From Maribacter zhoushanensis (GTDB taxonomy: Bacteria > Bacteroidota > Bacteroidia > Flavobacteriales > Flavobacteriaceae), in assembly GCF_029350975.1 (NCBI RefSeq), contig NZ_JARKMR010000004.1, forward strand, positions 144,854 to 208,853: a stretch of 64,000 nucleotides of DNA. Direction: 5' to 3'. A program made the translations under genes and the position numbers. This document shows, piece after piece, positions 8,902 through 18,610 of the stretch (position 1 is its first letter; every line of letters begins with the position of its first letter). The notes below the pieces were generated by a model, which saw nothing but the letters and a program-made list of their open reading frames with translations, did no database searches and was not told where the DNA came from.

Positions 8902-11900
8902 ATGAAGCGCATACAATTTTACAATTTATATATATTAATATTTGTTTTGTGTTGTAGCTCAACAATGCAATCACAAACACGAGGAGAAGTTGGTGAATGG
9001 GGAGACCCTATTCCATTTGGGATTGTACCTGTTGCCGTGGCAAACCTACCTGACGGAAGATTAATAACCTGGTCATCTCAATTCCGCAATACTTTTATTG
9101 AGATTGGTGATGGTATGACGTATACGGAGCTTTTTGACCCTAATGCTAATGGCGGACTTGGTCAAGCTCTTGGTGAAAAGGTAACACAAACAGATCATGA
9201 CATGTTCTGTCCCGGAATAAACAACCTTGCCGATGGCCGTATTTTATCGGCAGGTGGTACTACTAGTGAACGCACAAGTATTTATGACCCGTTAACAGGT
9301 GTTTGGTCTCGTGCTGCGGACATGAATATTCCACGAGGCTATCAGGGCAATACTACACTATCAAATGGCGCTGTTTTTACAGTTGGTGGTTCTTGGAGTG
9401 GAGGAGCTGGTAACAATGGAGGTAAAGCAGCGGAATTATGGACACCGGAATCAGGGTGGATAAATCTTCCTAATATTACAGGAGAGGACATCTATACTGC
9501 CAATGACCTTGGTCTTGAAACGCAGACTAACCCTTTATACAGGGTCGACAACCACGTTTGGTTATGGCCTGCACCTAATGGCAAACTATTTCATGCGGGT
9601 CCTAGCGAAGAGATGCATTGGATAGACCCAGATGTATCAGGCGGTGATATTACCTCAGCCGGATTTAGGGCGGATGATACTTACTCCATGAAAGGCACAA
9701 CAGTAATGTTCGATATTGGAAAAATCTTAAAAGTTGGTGGTGCCACTTCTTATGGAGAAAGTTCTACTACAACCACACCTGCTAAAAACAATTCATTTGT
9801 TATCGATATAAATGTTCCTTATGCAAGCCAAGCTCAAGTAACCAGTGCAGGCACCTTAGCGGAAAGCCGCACAATGCACAACAGCACGGTTCTTCCAAAT
9901 GGTCAAGTTTTGGTTACGGGCGGCCTTGATAGAGGCGCCGTTTTTACAGATGTAGGTGCTCGTTATGTAGCGGAGCTATACACTCCTTCCTCAAGCGGAG
10001 GTTCAGGAAATTGGGAAACGGTAGCGGCAATGCAAGAGGCAAGGACATATCATAGCGTTGCCATCTTAATGACCGATGGTCGTGTATTCATTGGTGGTGG
10101 TGGACTTTGTGACGGTACGTTGGATTGTAAAAACCACTTCAGCGCCGAAATCTACAGCCCTCCATACCTATTTAACAGTTCCGGCAATTTAGCATCAAGA
10201 CCCGTTATAACCAATGTTACGGGCAATACATTAGGCACAGGACCTTACAACAACCCATTAGTAGATTATACGGATGTTTTACAAGTAAATACCGATGTTT
10301 CAGTGGAATCATTTAGTTTGGTAAGATTCTCCGCAGCTACCCATTCAACAAATAATGAACAAAGAAGAATTCCTTTAGCTACAACTCCCGGCACTAGCCA
10401 TAATTTAACAATACCGGATAGAAATCTTTTACCTCCAGGTTACTATATGCTCTTTGCTCTTGACGCAAATGGCACTCCTAGTGTTTCAAGAACGCTAAGA
10501 ATAGGTACTGCTGAGCCATTACAAATAACAAATACGAATTTGGTGGTAGACATGAAGTTCGATGAAAATAGTGGTTCCACAGCAACAGACGCAAGTTCTT
10601 ACAATAACAACGCTAACATTGTTGAGCATGATGATAACGGAAATATTATAACAAATGGCGGTAATTACAATTGGACAACAGGAATTATAGATGGTGCTAT
10701 AGAATTTAATGGGCTTGAGCATAGTAGCAATGCTCTCATAGATATCCCTAGCTCCCCTTCTTTACAAACCTTGGACGACCAAATAACCGTAATGGCATGG
10801 GCGTATAGAAATTCTGCAGGAAGTACAATACCTGATACCGGAAAGGTTGCTAACGTTGGACTGTTTAGTCACGATTATGTAAGTACCCTATTTTTCGGAT
10901 TTCATAATACTATGTACAAATGGGCATTTGTAACCAATAACGGTCCTGTGGATCTTTATGCCGGTCGTGCCCCTATGGACACTTGGGTACATATGGCAGC
11001 TACCTATGATGGAAGAACTGCAAAACTCTATGCTAATGGCAAATTAATTTCTTGGAAAGAACTTAGCGGTACAATTCCTTTTAAAGATGATGGCAGCCTT
11101 CAGTCACACTTTACATCTTCAGGTTTTTACGATGAAAGGTCAGCTGCAAATTTACCTAGTTATGCAAACGGCAGTGGCATTACTGATGAGATTAACGGTA
11201 AAATAGATGAGCTAAAAGTATTTAACAAAGTGCTTGGAGAGACTGAAATCTACGAATACTATCAACAAGGCATAAATACAGGCAATCCAGAAGTAGTTAA
11301 TTGCAATGAAGGCGATATCATAGCACAGTACCGCATTGGAGAAACAGGCACTTGGCTTACCGGAAATTCGTTAACGGTACAAGAAGGTGGCGACATTTAC
11401 ATTAGAGCAATAACAGCAGGTAATCAATATTACGTAACTACCCCGCAAGAAAATGGACCTACGTTCAATTCTGAAGGAAGTGCAGGTTACGAGTACCGTA
11501 TAGACACTGATGTTTTTCCTTATGGTAATCCTGAAAGAAACAACGGGTGGGTAGATATAACAAATCAAGGCCAATTCGTAATGACCACAGAACAAGGATG
11601 TACAGCGGTTTTTGATTTAAAAGTAACAGTAATCGATGAAACGGACGGTTGTCCAAACCAATTGATTAATGAGGACAGTGCTATAACGCTACCAAAAGGA
11701 ACATCTAGCCAAGTTGAAATTGCTGTTGGCTCACCAGATAATACTAATGGATCGGACTGTGCACTTAGATTGGTAAATGTTGATAATGGTGAACTTTATG
11801 CTAGACATGAAATTGAGCTAGATTTAACAACTTTAGGCATAGCTGCCGGTAATGAGATACTTGTTTCCCTTGACGCCTATGGTACAGATGGAATACCTAG

Positions 11901-14526
11901 AATTGAAGTAAATCAAAATAATCAAACAAATAGCGCACTTATAAGCCAAACGTTCGGCACGGGCTGGACAAATTTTGAAGATTCATTCATTGTACCAAGT
12001 GGAATTTCTACCTTAAATATTTGGCTTTACACGAATTACGCTTCAAATAACCCTGGAACTGTATTTTACGACAACCTTTCTGTAATAAATTTATCACAAA
12101 ATGGTGGAAATACTCCACCAGTTGCAGCCATAACTGCTGTACCGACTAACGGTAGTGCTCCATTAGAAGTTAATTTTAATGGTTCCAATTCCACTGATGA
12201 TTCGGGTATAGCATCATACAGTTGGGACTTTGGAGATGGTACAACTGCCACAGGTGTAAATGTTGACAAAACTTTTATCTATTCTGGAACATACAATGTA
12301 GTTTTAACTATTACCGCTAATGACGGCGGTACGGATACCGAAGCAATTGAAATCATTTCTAGTGGTGCACCTATTGCTAATATAGTTGCGACACCTCAAA
12401 CAGGAGATACACCATTAGATGTATCATTCGACGCATCTGGTTCCTCTGGAGACAATGCCATCGTCTCTTATGCCTGGGATTATGGAGATGGAACAATGGG
12501 TTCTGGAATAACTTCGACCCATACTTATACCTTGGTTGGTAATTTTACTGCAAAACTAACTATAACAGATTCGGCTGGTTTAATGGACACTGAAAACATT
12601 TTAATAACGGTAGAAGCACCATTGAACAATGCACCAACTGCTGTTGCTAATGCAACGCCACTAAATGGCGAAGCACCGTTAGAAGTGAGTTTCGATGGTT
12701 CTGGATCCACCGACGATAATGGTATTTTTTCTTATTCATGGAATTTTGGCGACGGTACTGCAATTGAAACTGGTGCGGTAATATCACACATTTATACTGA
12801 TGAAGGTACTTATGACGCTATCTTAACTGTTACCGATGCCGAAGGATTAATGGATACAGAAACAATTGAAATTATAGTTTCACCAAGTACTGTAACCAAC
12901 TCAGCTCCTATAGCTGCAGCAACAGCAAGCCCTATGACGGGTACCGCGCCACTATTAGTTGAATTTGATGCTTCAGGCTCAACTGACGATGTCGCGATAG
13001 TCTCATACTCTTGGGATTTTGGCGATGGTACTACCGGAACAGGTATAAATCCTTCTCATACCTATACCGCTGTAAATAATTTTACTGCCACATTAACTGT
13101 AGTTGACTCGGAAGGGCTTTCTGATTCTACCACCATTGAAATAAACGTAACGCAACCTGTATCGGGAAACACACCTCCTATAGCCATGATGACGGCTACA
13201 CCTATCAACGGAGAAGCTCCCTTATTGGTTGAATTCGATGCATCTGGATCTTCTGACGATGATGCGATAGCCTCATACTCTTGGGATTTTGGCGATGGTA
13301 CTACGGGAACAGGTATAAATCCTTCACACACGTACACGTCCATAAATACATTTACCGCTACATTGACAGTAATTGATTCGGAAGGACTTTCAGACGTTAC
13401 CACCATCGATATTACCGTAACACAACCCTCATCGGGCAACACGCCTCCTATTGCCATGACAACTGCTACTCCTATGAACGGAGAAGCTCCTTTGTTGGTA
13501 GAATTCGATGCCTCGGAGTCTTCTGACGATGATGCCATTGCCTCATATTCTTGGGATTTTGGTGATGGTACAACGGGTACGGGAGTAAATCCTTCACATA
13601 CCTATACCTCCGCAAATACCTTTATAGCTACATTAACAGTAGTAGATTCGGAAGGACTTACGGATACTGCCACCATAGATATCACGGTAACGCAAATCTC
13701 CTCAGGAAACAACCCTCCTGTTGCTATGATTACGGCTACGCCCTTGAACGGAGAAGCTCCATTATTAGTTGAATTTGATGCTTCAGCTTCCTCTGATGAT
13801 AATGAAATCAGTTCATATTCATGGAATTTTGGTGATGGTTCTTCAGTAGGTACTGGAATCGAAACATCACACACATTTGAAACAGAGGGTATTTATAATG
13901 TAATTTTAACCGTAACCGATACAGAAGGTCTTACCGATACTGTTGACCTTGAAATTGTTGTCACTAGCAGTCAACCTACCAATATAGCACCAACAGCATT
14001 GGCAACTGCCGACCCATTAAATGGTGAGACACCTTTGCCTGTAACTTTTGACGCATCTGGATCGTCTGATGATAATGCTATTAGCTCGTATGTGTGGAAT
14101 TATGGTGATGGTACAACTGGTAATGGAATAACTACTACACATACCTTTACTACACCAGATACTTATGAAGTAACATTAACAGTTACGGATGAAGAAGGGG
14201 CAACAGCTACTACCAATCTCACTATAATTGTTACAGCATCAAATACAACACTTAACAATGCAGATTTAAAAGATATTTTAGTGTACCCTAATCCGGTAGG
14301 TAATGAAAATCTAAATATCAACTTATCAGATTTCATGAGTGAATCTATAGCATTAGGTTTTTATGATTCTTATGGCAAATTGGTATTTCAAAATATTGTT
14401 AATGAAGATCATCCTGAAGAGATTGCGATTGATGTTTCATTCTTATCCAATGGGCTTTATCTAATTGAAATTACAAGAGTGGAAACAAATGAATTTACAT
14501 ATAAGAAAATCATAAAAGCCAATTAA
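8902..14526 (+). CDS. T9SS-secreted galactose-oxidase-like (AA5) protein with LamG and eight PKD domains
   Basis: The 1874-residue protein begins with a signal peptide (about 1-25). A kelch propeller (about 40-430) and early-set domain (about 432-535) follow, very like fungal galactose oxidase. The copper-radical residues are all present: Cys103 (MFCPG), Tyr147 (RGYQ), Trp165 (GGSW), Tyr383-His384 (TYHS) and His481 (ATHS). The GGGGLC and QRRIP segments of the fungal enzyme are also recognisable. Next come a LamG-like domain (about 548-780), a carbohydrate-binding-like module (about 913-1070), eight PKD repeats (about 1070-1780) and a type A T9SS sorting domain (about 1790-1874, VYPNPVG). It is probably a cell-surface or released copper oxidase acting on a sugar alcohol or aldehyde with H2O2 production. 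Substrate and cofactor loading are inference. It is an inverted paralogue of the gene at 1-3170. Confidence 0.93.
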   Translation: MKRIQFYNLYILIFVLCCSSTMQSQTRGEVGEWGDPIPFGIVPVAVANLPDGRLITWSSQFRNTFIEIGDGMTYTELFDPNANGGLGQALGEKVTQTDHDMFCPGINNLADGRILSAGGTTSERTSIYDPLTGVWSRAADMNIPRGYQGNTTLSNGAVFTVGGSWSGGAGNNGGKAAELWTPESGWINLPNITGEDIYTANDLGLETQTNPLYRVDNHVWLWPAPNGKLFHAGPSEEMHWIDPDVSGGDITSAGFRADDTYSMKGTTVMFDIGKILKVGGATSYGESSTTTTPAKNNSFVIDINVPYASQAQVTSAGTLAESRTMHNSTVLPNGQVLVTGGLDRGAVFTDVGARYVAELYTPSSSGGSGNWETVAAMQEARTYHSVAILMTDGRVFIGGGGLCDGTLDCKNHFSAEIYSPPYLFNSSGNLASRPVITNVTGNTLGTGPYNNPLVDYTDVLQVNTDVSVESFSLVRFSAATHSTNNEQRRIPLATTPGTSHNLTIPDRNLLPPGYYMLFALDANGTPSVSRTLRIGTAEPLQITNTNLVVDMKFDENSGSTATDASSYNNNANIVEHDDNGNIITNGGNYNWTTGIIDGAIEFNGLEHSSNALIDIPSSPSLQTLDDQITVMAWAYRNSAGSTIPDTGKVANVGLFSHDYVSTLFFGFHNTMYKWAFVTNNGPVDLYAGRAPMDTWVHMAATYDGRTAKLYANGKLISWKELSGTIPFKDDGSLQSHFTSSGFYDERSAANLPSYANGSGITDEINGKIDELKVFNKVLGETEIYEYYQQGINTGNPEVVNCNEGDIIAQYRIGETGTWLTGNSLTVQEGGDIYIRAITAGNQYYVTTPQENGPTFNSEGSAGYEYRIDTDVFPYGNPERNNGWVDITNQGQFVMTTEQGCTAVFDLKVTVIDETDGCPNQLINEDSAITLPKGTSSQVEIAVGSPDNTNGSDCALRLVNVDNGELYARHEIELDLTTLGIAAGNEILVSLDAYGTDGIPRIEVNQNNQTNSALISQTFGTGWTNFEDSFIVPSGISTLNIWLYTNYASNNPGTVFYDNLSVINLSQNGGNTPPVAAITAVPTNGSAPLEVNFNGSNSTDDSGIASYSWDFGDGTTATGVNVDKTFIYSGTYNVVLTITANDGGTDTEAIEIISSGAPIANIVATPQTGDTPLDVSFDASGSSGDNAIVSYAWDYGDGTMGSGITSTHTYTLVGNFTAKLTITDSAGLMDTENILITVEAPLNNAPTAVANATPLNGEAPLEVSFDGSGSTDDNGIFSYSWNFGDGTAIETGAVISHIYTDEGTYDAILTVTDAEGLMDTETIEIIVSPSTVTNSAPIAAATASPMTGTAPLLVEFDASGSTDDVAIVSYSWDFGDGTTGTGINPSHTYTAVNNFTATLTVVDSEGLSDSTTIEINVTQPVSGNTPPIAMMTATPINGEAPLLVEFDASGSSDDDAIASYSWDFGDGTTGTGINPSHTYTSINTFTATLTVIDSEGLSDVTTIDITVTQPSSGNTPPIAMTTATPMNGEAPLLVEFDASESSDDDAIASYSWDFGDGTTGTGVNPSHTYTSANTFIATLTVVDSEGLTDTATIDITVTQISSGNNPPVAMITATPLNGEAPLLVEFDASASSDDNEISSYSWNFGDGSSVGTGIETSHTFETEGIYNVILTVTDTEGLTDTVDLEIVVTSSQPTNIAPTALATADPLNGETPLPVTFDASGSSDDNAISSYVWNYGDGTTGNGITTTHTFTTPDTYEVTLTVTDEEGATATTNLTIIVTASNTTLNNADLKDILVYPNPVGNENLNINLSDFMSESIALGFYDSYGKLVFQNIVNEDHPEEIAIDVSFLSNGLYLIEITRVETNEFTYKKIIKAN
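12106..14245 (+). repeat. Eight tandem PKD-domain coding repeats
   Basis: Eight copies of a repeat of about 85-90 residues carry the PKD core (SYSWDFGDGT or variants). Copies five to seven are spaced exactly 270 bp apart, counted from the GGAGAAGCTCC segments at 13210, 13480 and 13750. Copies four to six are nearly identical in protein, for example GDGTTGTG followed by NPSHTYT, which indicates recent duplication or gene conversion. The outer copies are more diverged. PKD arrays usually act as spacers or binding modules in surface proteins. Confidence 0.9.
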
Positions 14527-14547
14527 AACATTTAACTTCTATTAATC

Positions 14548-14577
14548 TTGCCGTAATAAAGGGTTTTATTACGGCAA
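14548..14577 (+). terminator. Strong hairpin after the AA5 gene, no U-tract
   Basis: A perfect 13-bp stem (14548-14560 with 14565-14577) and a GGGT loop lie 22 bp past the stop codon at 14526. No T run follows, so it may be a 3'-end stabiliser or attenuator and not a classical terminator. A promoter-like TACATTTG begins 5 bp later. Confidence 0.5.
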
Positions 14578-14581
14578 TAGT

Positions 14582-14589
14582 TACATTTG
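14582..14589 (+). promoter_or_regulatory. Candidate -7 element (TACATTTG)
   Basis: Matches TAnnTTTG and lies 22 bp ahead of the TTG start at 14612, implying a leader of about 15 nt. The position just after the hairpin supports a separate transcript for the nucleotide-sugar genes. Confidence 0.45.
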
Positions 14590-14611
14590 TATCTCACAAA
14601 ATTTAAAGGTT

Positions 14612-15637
14612 TTGAAAATACTTGTAACTGGCGCTGCTGGCTTTATCGGCTATCATTTATCCCTTTCCTTACTAAAATCTGGTCATCATGTAATTGGTTT
14701 AGATAATATAAACGACTATTACGATGTTAACCTAAAATTTGCAAGGTTATTGGAGCTAGGTATTCCAGAAGACAAAATAAAAGACGACTACAATTATACT
14801 CAAAGTACCGCTTACGAAAACTTCAAATTCATCAAGTGTAATTTGGAAGATACAGTTACGATAAGTAATGTATTTCAAACAAATAAATTTGACATAGTTT
14901 GTAACCTAGCAGCTCAAGCCGGTGTACGCTACAGTCTAGAACATCCTGATAAATATATAAATAGCAATATTGTAGGTTTTTTTAATATTCTAGAAGGTTG
15001 CAAGACAATTAAAGTTCCTCATTTAATATATGCAAGTAGTTCAAGTGTATATGGCAATAGCACTACTACCCCTTTTAAAACATCAGATTTTACTGATAGT
15101 CCCGTAAGTTTATACGCCGCTACAAAGAAAAGCAATGAACTAATGGCTCATACCTATAGTCATTTATATGACTTTAAGACAACCGGATTGAGGTTTTTTA
15201 CCGTATATGGACCGTGGGGTAGACCGGACATGGCCTACTTTAAATTTACGAAAGCTATTTTAAAAAATGAAAGTATCCCAGTATTCAACAATGGGCAGCT
15301 TGAAAGGGATTTCACTTATATAGATGATATCATTGGTGGAATCAATAAAATAGTAGAAAAAGGTTTTATAAGCAATTCAGAAAACAGCAATAATGCCATA
15401 TATAATATTGGAAATGGCAAACCGGTTAAACTGATGGATTTTATTGCTATACTAGAAAAGGAATTGAATAAAAAAGCAACTTATAACATGTTACCCATGC
15501 AAGATGGAGATGTTTATAAAACCTGGACGGATATTGAGGAGTTAAAAGAAAATTACAATTACCTACCTGCAATAGATATTGAATTTGGCATTCATCAATT
15601 TGCAAAGTGGTATACGAGTTTCTTTAAACCCTTATAA
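14612..15637 (+). CDS. UDP-glucuronate 4-epimerase-type NAD-dependent epimerase
   Basis: Predicted to interconvert UDP-glucuronate and UDP-galacturonate in the cytoplasm. The 341-residue extended SDR has the NAD motif GAAGFIG at residues 7-13, the NINDYYDVNLK segment typical of the UDP-GlcA epimerase (GAE/LspL) group, and the catalytic Tyr168-x3-Lys172 (YAATK). The start is TTG: the frame has no upstream ATG, and the conserved N terminus (MKILVTG) begins exactly here. It precedes two UDP-sugar dehydrogenases, one of which should make its substrate. Distinction from a UDP-glucose 4-epimerase rests only on overall similarity. Confidence 0.85.
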   Translation: MKILVTGAAGFIGYHLSLSLLKSGHHVIGLDNINDYYDVNLKFARLLELGIPEDKIKDDYNYTQSTAYENFKFIKCNLEDTVTISNVFQTNKFDIVCNLAAQAGVRYSLEHPDKYINSNIVGFFNILEGCKTIKVPHLIYASSSSVYGNSTTTPFKTSDFTDSPVSLYAATKKSNELMAHTYSHLYDFKTTGLRFFTVYGPWGRPDMAYFKFTKAILKNESIPVFNNGQLERDFTYIDDIIGGINKIVEKGFISNSENSNNAIYNIGNGKPVKLMDFIAILEKELNKKATYNMLPMQDGDVYKTWTDIEELKENYNYLPAIDIEFGIHQFAKWYTSFFKPL

Positions 15638-15720
15638 CGTTCTATAAATTTAAAGTTCCCCAGTTTTAATTATAAAGTAAGAAAGAAACAAAGAACAGAA
15701 CATTTATATAAAACTAAGGA

Positions 15721-16995
15721 ATGAAAATAGGAATTATAGGATTAGGATATGTAGGACTTCCATTGGCTGCCCTATTTGCAAAAAAGTACAGAGTTGTAGG
15801 TTATGATATAAGTCAAAAAAGAGTTGATGAAATAAGATCAGGAAAGGATACTACTCTTGAACTTTCAGATTTAGACCTTGAAGAAGTTTTAACAACGGAT
15901 TTAAACCAAAAAGAGAAGGGGTTAATTTGCACAACCTCAATTAATGACCTGGCTGATTGCACTTATTATATTATTACGGTACCTACCCCGGTTGACGACA
16001 CAAAAAGACCAGTTTTTACGCCATTGATCAAAGCCAGTGAAGCGGTAGGTAAAATTATAAAAAAGGGAGATATCGTAATATATGAATCAACGGTATACCC
16101 CGGTGCCACGGAAGAAGTATGTATTCCTGTTATAGAGCAAACAAGTAATATGGTCTTCAACAAGGACTTTTATGCAGGTTATTCTCCAGAACGCATAAAT
16201 CCGGGAGATAAAAAGCATACGGTAGAGAAGATTTTAAAAGTAACGTCGGGATCTACTCCGGAAATCGGTAAAAAGGTAGATGAGTTATATAAATCTGTAA
16301 TTACGGCGGGCACTCACCTTGCTCCTACTATTAAAGTTGCGGAAGCCTCCAAGGTCATTGAAAATACCCAAAGGGATATTAATATCGCTTTCATGAATGA
16401 ACTGGCCAAAATTTTTGGACTGTTGGATATTGATACAAATGATGTTTTAGCGGCAGCAGGTACGAAATGGAATTTTTTACCGTTTAAACCAGGTCTAGTT
16501 GGTGGTCACTGTATAGGTGTAGACCCTTATTATTTAGCTCAAAAAGCGCAAGAAAATGGGTACAACCCAGATCTGATCTTGGCCGGCAGAAGAATTAACG
16601 ATGGTATGGGCGAGTATGTTAGTCTGCAAATCATTAAGCTAATGCTAAAGCACGACTTACAGGTCAAAGATGCTAAAGTTTTGATACTAGGCGTAACGTT
16701 TAAAGAAGATTGCCCGGATATCAGAAACACAAAGGTTATTGATATGGTAAAAAATTTGAACGATTATAGGGTAAACACCACTATATATGACCCTTGGGCA
16801 GACCCAGAAGAAGTAGAACATGAATACGGATTAATTACAACACAGCAAAGACCTACGGATACATATGATGTCATTGTATTGGCCGTAGCTCATGATAAGT
16901 TTTTAAAAGAGGACTTATCTAGTTTTAAAAAGGAGAGCACATTGGTTTATGATATAAAAGGCAAACTAACAAGTGGTTACACAGCACGATTATAA
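15721..16995 (+). CDS. TviB/WbpO-type UDP-N-acetylhexosamine 6-dehydrogenase
   Basis: Oxidises UDP-GlcNAc or UDP-GalNAc at C6 to the aminouronic acid using NAD. The 424-residue protein has the Rossmann motif GLGYVGLP (7-14), the YESTVYPG and [10 protein letters not shown] segments typical of TviB-like enzymes, and the catalytic Cys264 in [11 protein letters not shown]. Similarity to TviB of the Vi antigen pathway runs the whole length and is stronger than to UDP-glucose dehydrogenase, which is represented by the next gene. The gap of 83 bp to the upstream epimerase and 74 bp to ugd is compatible with an operon. GlcNAc and GalNAc substrates cannot be separated here. Confidence 0.9.
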   Translation: MKIGIIGLGYVGLPLAALFAKKYRVVGYDISQKRVDEIRSGKDTTLELSDLDLEEVLTTDLNQKEKGLICTTSINDLADCTYYIITVPTPVDDTKRPVFTPLIKASEAVGKIIKKGDIVIYESTVYPGATEEVCIPVIEQTSNMVFNKDFYAGYSPERINPGDKKHTVEKILKVTSGSTPEIGKKVDELYKSVITAGTHLAPTIKVAEASKVIENTQRDINIAFMNELAKIFGLLDIDTNDVLAAAGTKWNFLPFKPGLVGGHCIGVDPYYLAQKAQENGYNPDLILAGRRINDGMGEYVSLQIIKLMLKHDLQVKDAKVLILGVTFKEDCPDIRNTKVIDMVKNLNDYRVNTTIYDPWADPEEVEHEYGLITTQQRPTDTYDVIVLAVAHDKFLKEDLSSFKKESTLVYDIKGKLTSGYTARL

Positions 16996-17069
16996 ATCCA
17001 TAAAACGATATATTTTTCAATATTCAAAATATAGATATTAACTTTATCGCCAGAAAATAAAATTACCAA

Positions 17070-18395
17070 ATGAATTTAACAGTAATAGGAACAGGATATG
17101 TAGGTCTAGTTAGCGGAACGTGTTTTGCTGAAATGGGAAACACGGTTACCTGCGTAGATATAGACGAAAAAAAGATCACGAACCTAGAGAAAGGTATTAT
17201 ACCTATATATGAGCCAGGTCTTACCCAAATGGTGTTGAGAAATTTTGAAAACAAAACACTACATTTTAGCACAGACCTAGCCAAAACACTTAAAAAATGT
17301 GATATAGCATTTATTGCCGTTGGTACGCCAATGGGTGAAGATGGTGCGGCAGATTTACAATATGTATTACAAGTTGCATCAGACATAGGTGACCATATGC
17401 AGCAAAAGCTGATCATTGTGGATAAATCTACGGTACCCGTGGGTACAGCGGACAAAGTAAAAGCTAAAATTCAAGAACGTTTGGCCTTACGCGGAGTAGA
17501 CATTCCTTTTGAAGTGGTATCTAACCCAGAATTCTTAAAAGAAGGTGATGCCATAAATGACTTTATGAAGCCGGACAGGGTGGTGATCGGGGTAGAAACT
17601 CCTGAGACCGAAGAGCAAATGAGAACTTTATACGCGCCATTCTTTAGAACACAAAATAGAATGATTTCTATGGATGTACGTTCTGCAGAAATGACCAAAT
17701 ATGTGGCAAATGCTATGCTTGCAACTAAAATTTCATTTATGAACGAGGTTGCCAATATATGTGAATTGGTAGGTGCAGATGTAAATAAAGTTAGAGTTGG
17801 TATTGGATCAGATAGCAGAATTGGCTATAGTTTCATATACCCAGGTAGTGGTTACGGTGGATCATGTTTTCCAAAAGATGTAAAAGCCTTAAAACGTTCT
17901 GCACAACAACATGGCTATACACCTAGACTTATAGATGCCGTTGAAAAGGTGAACAATGACCAAAAATTTGTTATTGCAAATAAAGTGGTTAGTCATTTTG
18001 GAGAAGACCTTACCGGAAAATCTTTTGCTATATGGGGTCTTGCTTTTAAACCAGAAACTGATGACATGCGAGAAGCTCCGGCCATTTACATTATTAAAGA
18101 ATTAGTAAAAAGAGGCGCAACCGTTAATGCTTACGACCCAAAGGCGATGCATGAAGCTCAGAGCTTTTATTTAAAAGATGTGGAAAACGTAACGTATTTT
18201 GATTCTAAATACGATACGCTAAAAGATGCTGATGCGATGTTATTATTAACGGAGTGGAAAGAATTTAGATCTCCGGATTTCGAAGAGTTAAAAATAAGAT
18301 TGAACCAACCTATTATTTTTGACGGTAGAAATCAATATACAGCATTAAATATGCCTGAAAAAGGGTTTACATATTACCAAATTGGTAAGAAATAA
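17070..18395 (+). CDS. ugd: UDP-glucose 6-dehydrogenase
   Basis: Makes UDP-glucuronate from UDP-glucose with two NAD. The 441-residue protein has the Rossmann motif GTGYVGLV near the N terminus, the GTP/PEP-like VGTPMGEDG segment, catalytic Cys266 in YGGSCFPKD and the C-terminal UDP-binding domain with FDGRN. Length is usual for the family. It supplies the substrate for the epimerase at 14612. The operon ends at a strong terminator 25 bp downstream. A weak promoter-like TAACTTTA lies about 25 bp ahead of the ATG. Confidence 0.93.
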   Translation: MNLTVIGTGYVGLVSGTCFAEMGNTVTCVDIDEKKITNLEKGIIPIYEPGLTQMVLRNFENKTLHFSTDLAKTLKKCDIAFIAVGTPMGEDGAADLQYVLQVASDIGDHMQQKLIIVDKSTVPVGTADKVKAKIQERLALRGVDIPFEVVSNPEFLKEGDAINDFMKPDRVVIGVETPETEEQMRTLYAPFFRTQNRMISMDVRSAEMTKYVANAMLATKISFMNEVANICELVGADVNKVRVGIGSDSRIGYSFIYPGSGYGGSCFPKDVKALKRSAQQHGYTPRLIDAVEKVNNDQKFVIANKVVSHFGEDLTGKSFAIWGLAFKPETDDMREAPAIYIIKELVKRGATVNAYDPKAMHEAQSFYLKDVENVTYFDSKYDTLKDADAMLLLTEWKEFRSPDFEELKIRLNQPIIFDGRNQYTALNMPEKGFTYYQIGKK

Positions 18396-18420
18396 CAACT
18401 TTTTACATAAGAAGTAGTTG

Positions 18421-18451
18421 AAGGTCAAGAACGTTGTTCTTGACCTTTTTT
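18421..18451 (+). terminator. Rho-independent terminator after ugd
   Basis: A perfect 12-bp stem (18421-18432 with 18436-18447), a 3-base loop and a T run to 18451. Confidence 0.9.
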
Positions 18452-18559
18452 GTTGATAATCAATTAAAAATTAATGGTATATATAGGCTCTTATCTAGTA
18501 ATTTTGCGATTCAGCGATTAATGATTTTATTAGGTAATCCGCTGACTATTTTTACTACA

Positions 18560-18567
18560 TATCTTTG
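18560..18567 (+). promoter_or_regulatory. Bacteroidota -7 element (TATCTTTG)
   Basis: Fits TAnnTTTG, 43 bp ahead of the ATG at 18611 and downstream of the ugd terminator. No convincing -33 TTTG was found at normal spacing. Confidence 0.5.
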
Positions 18568-18610
18568 TGTTTAACCCCATAAAATGATACTGTTTTTATA
18601 AATAACCACT

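Noticed and set aside
13062..13538. Antisense ORF of 158 codons across the PKD repeats
   Set aside because: It mirrors the repeat structure of the sense PKD domains, has low-complexity Ser/Val/Pro content and no recognisable protein features.
12106..14245. CRISPR-like or satellite repeat
   Set aside because: The repeats are 255-270 bp, in frame, and encode PKD domains; there are no short identical repeats with unique spacers.
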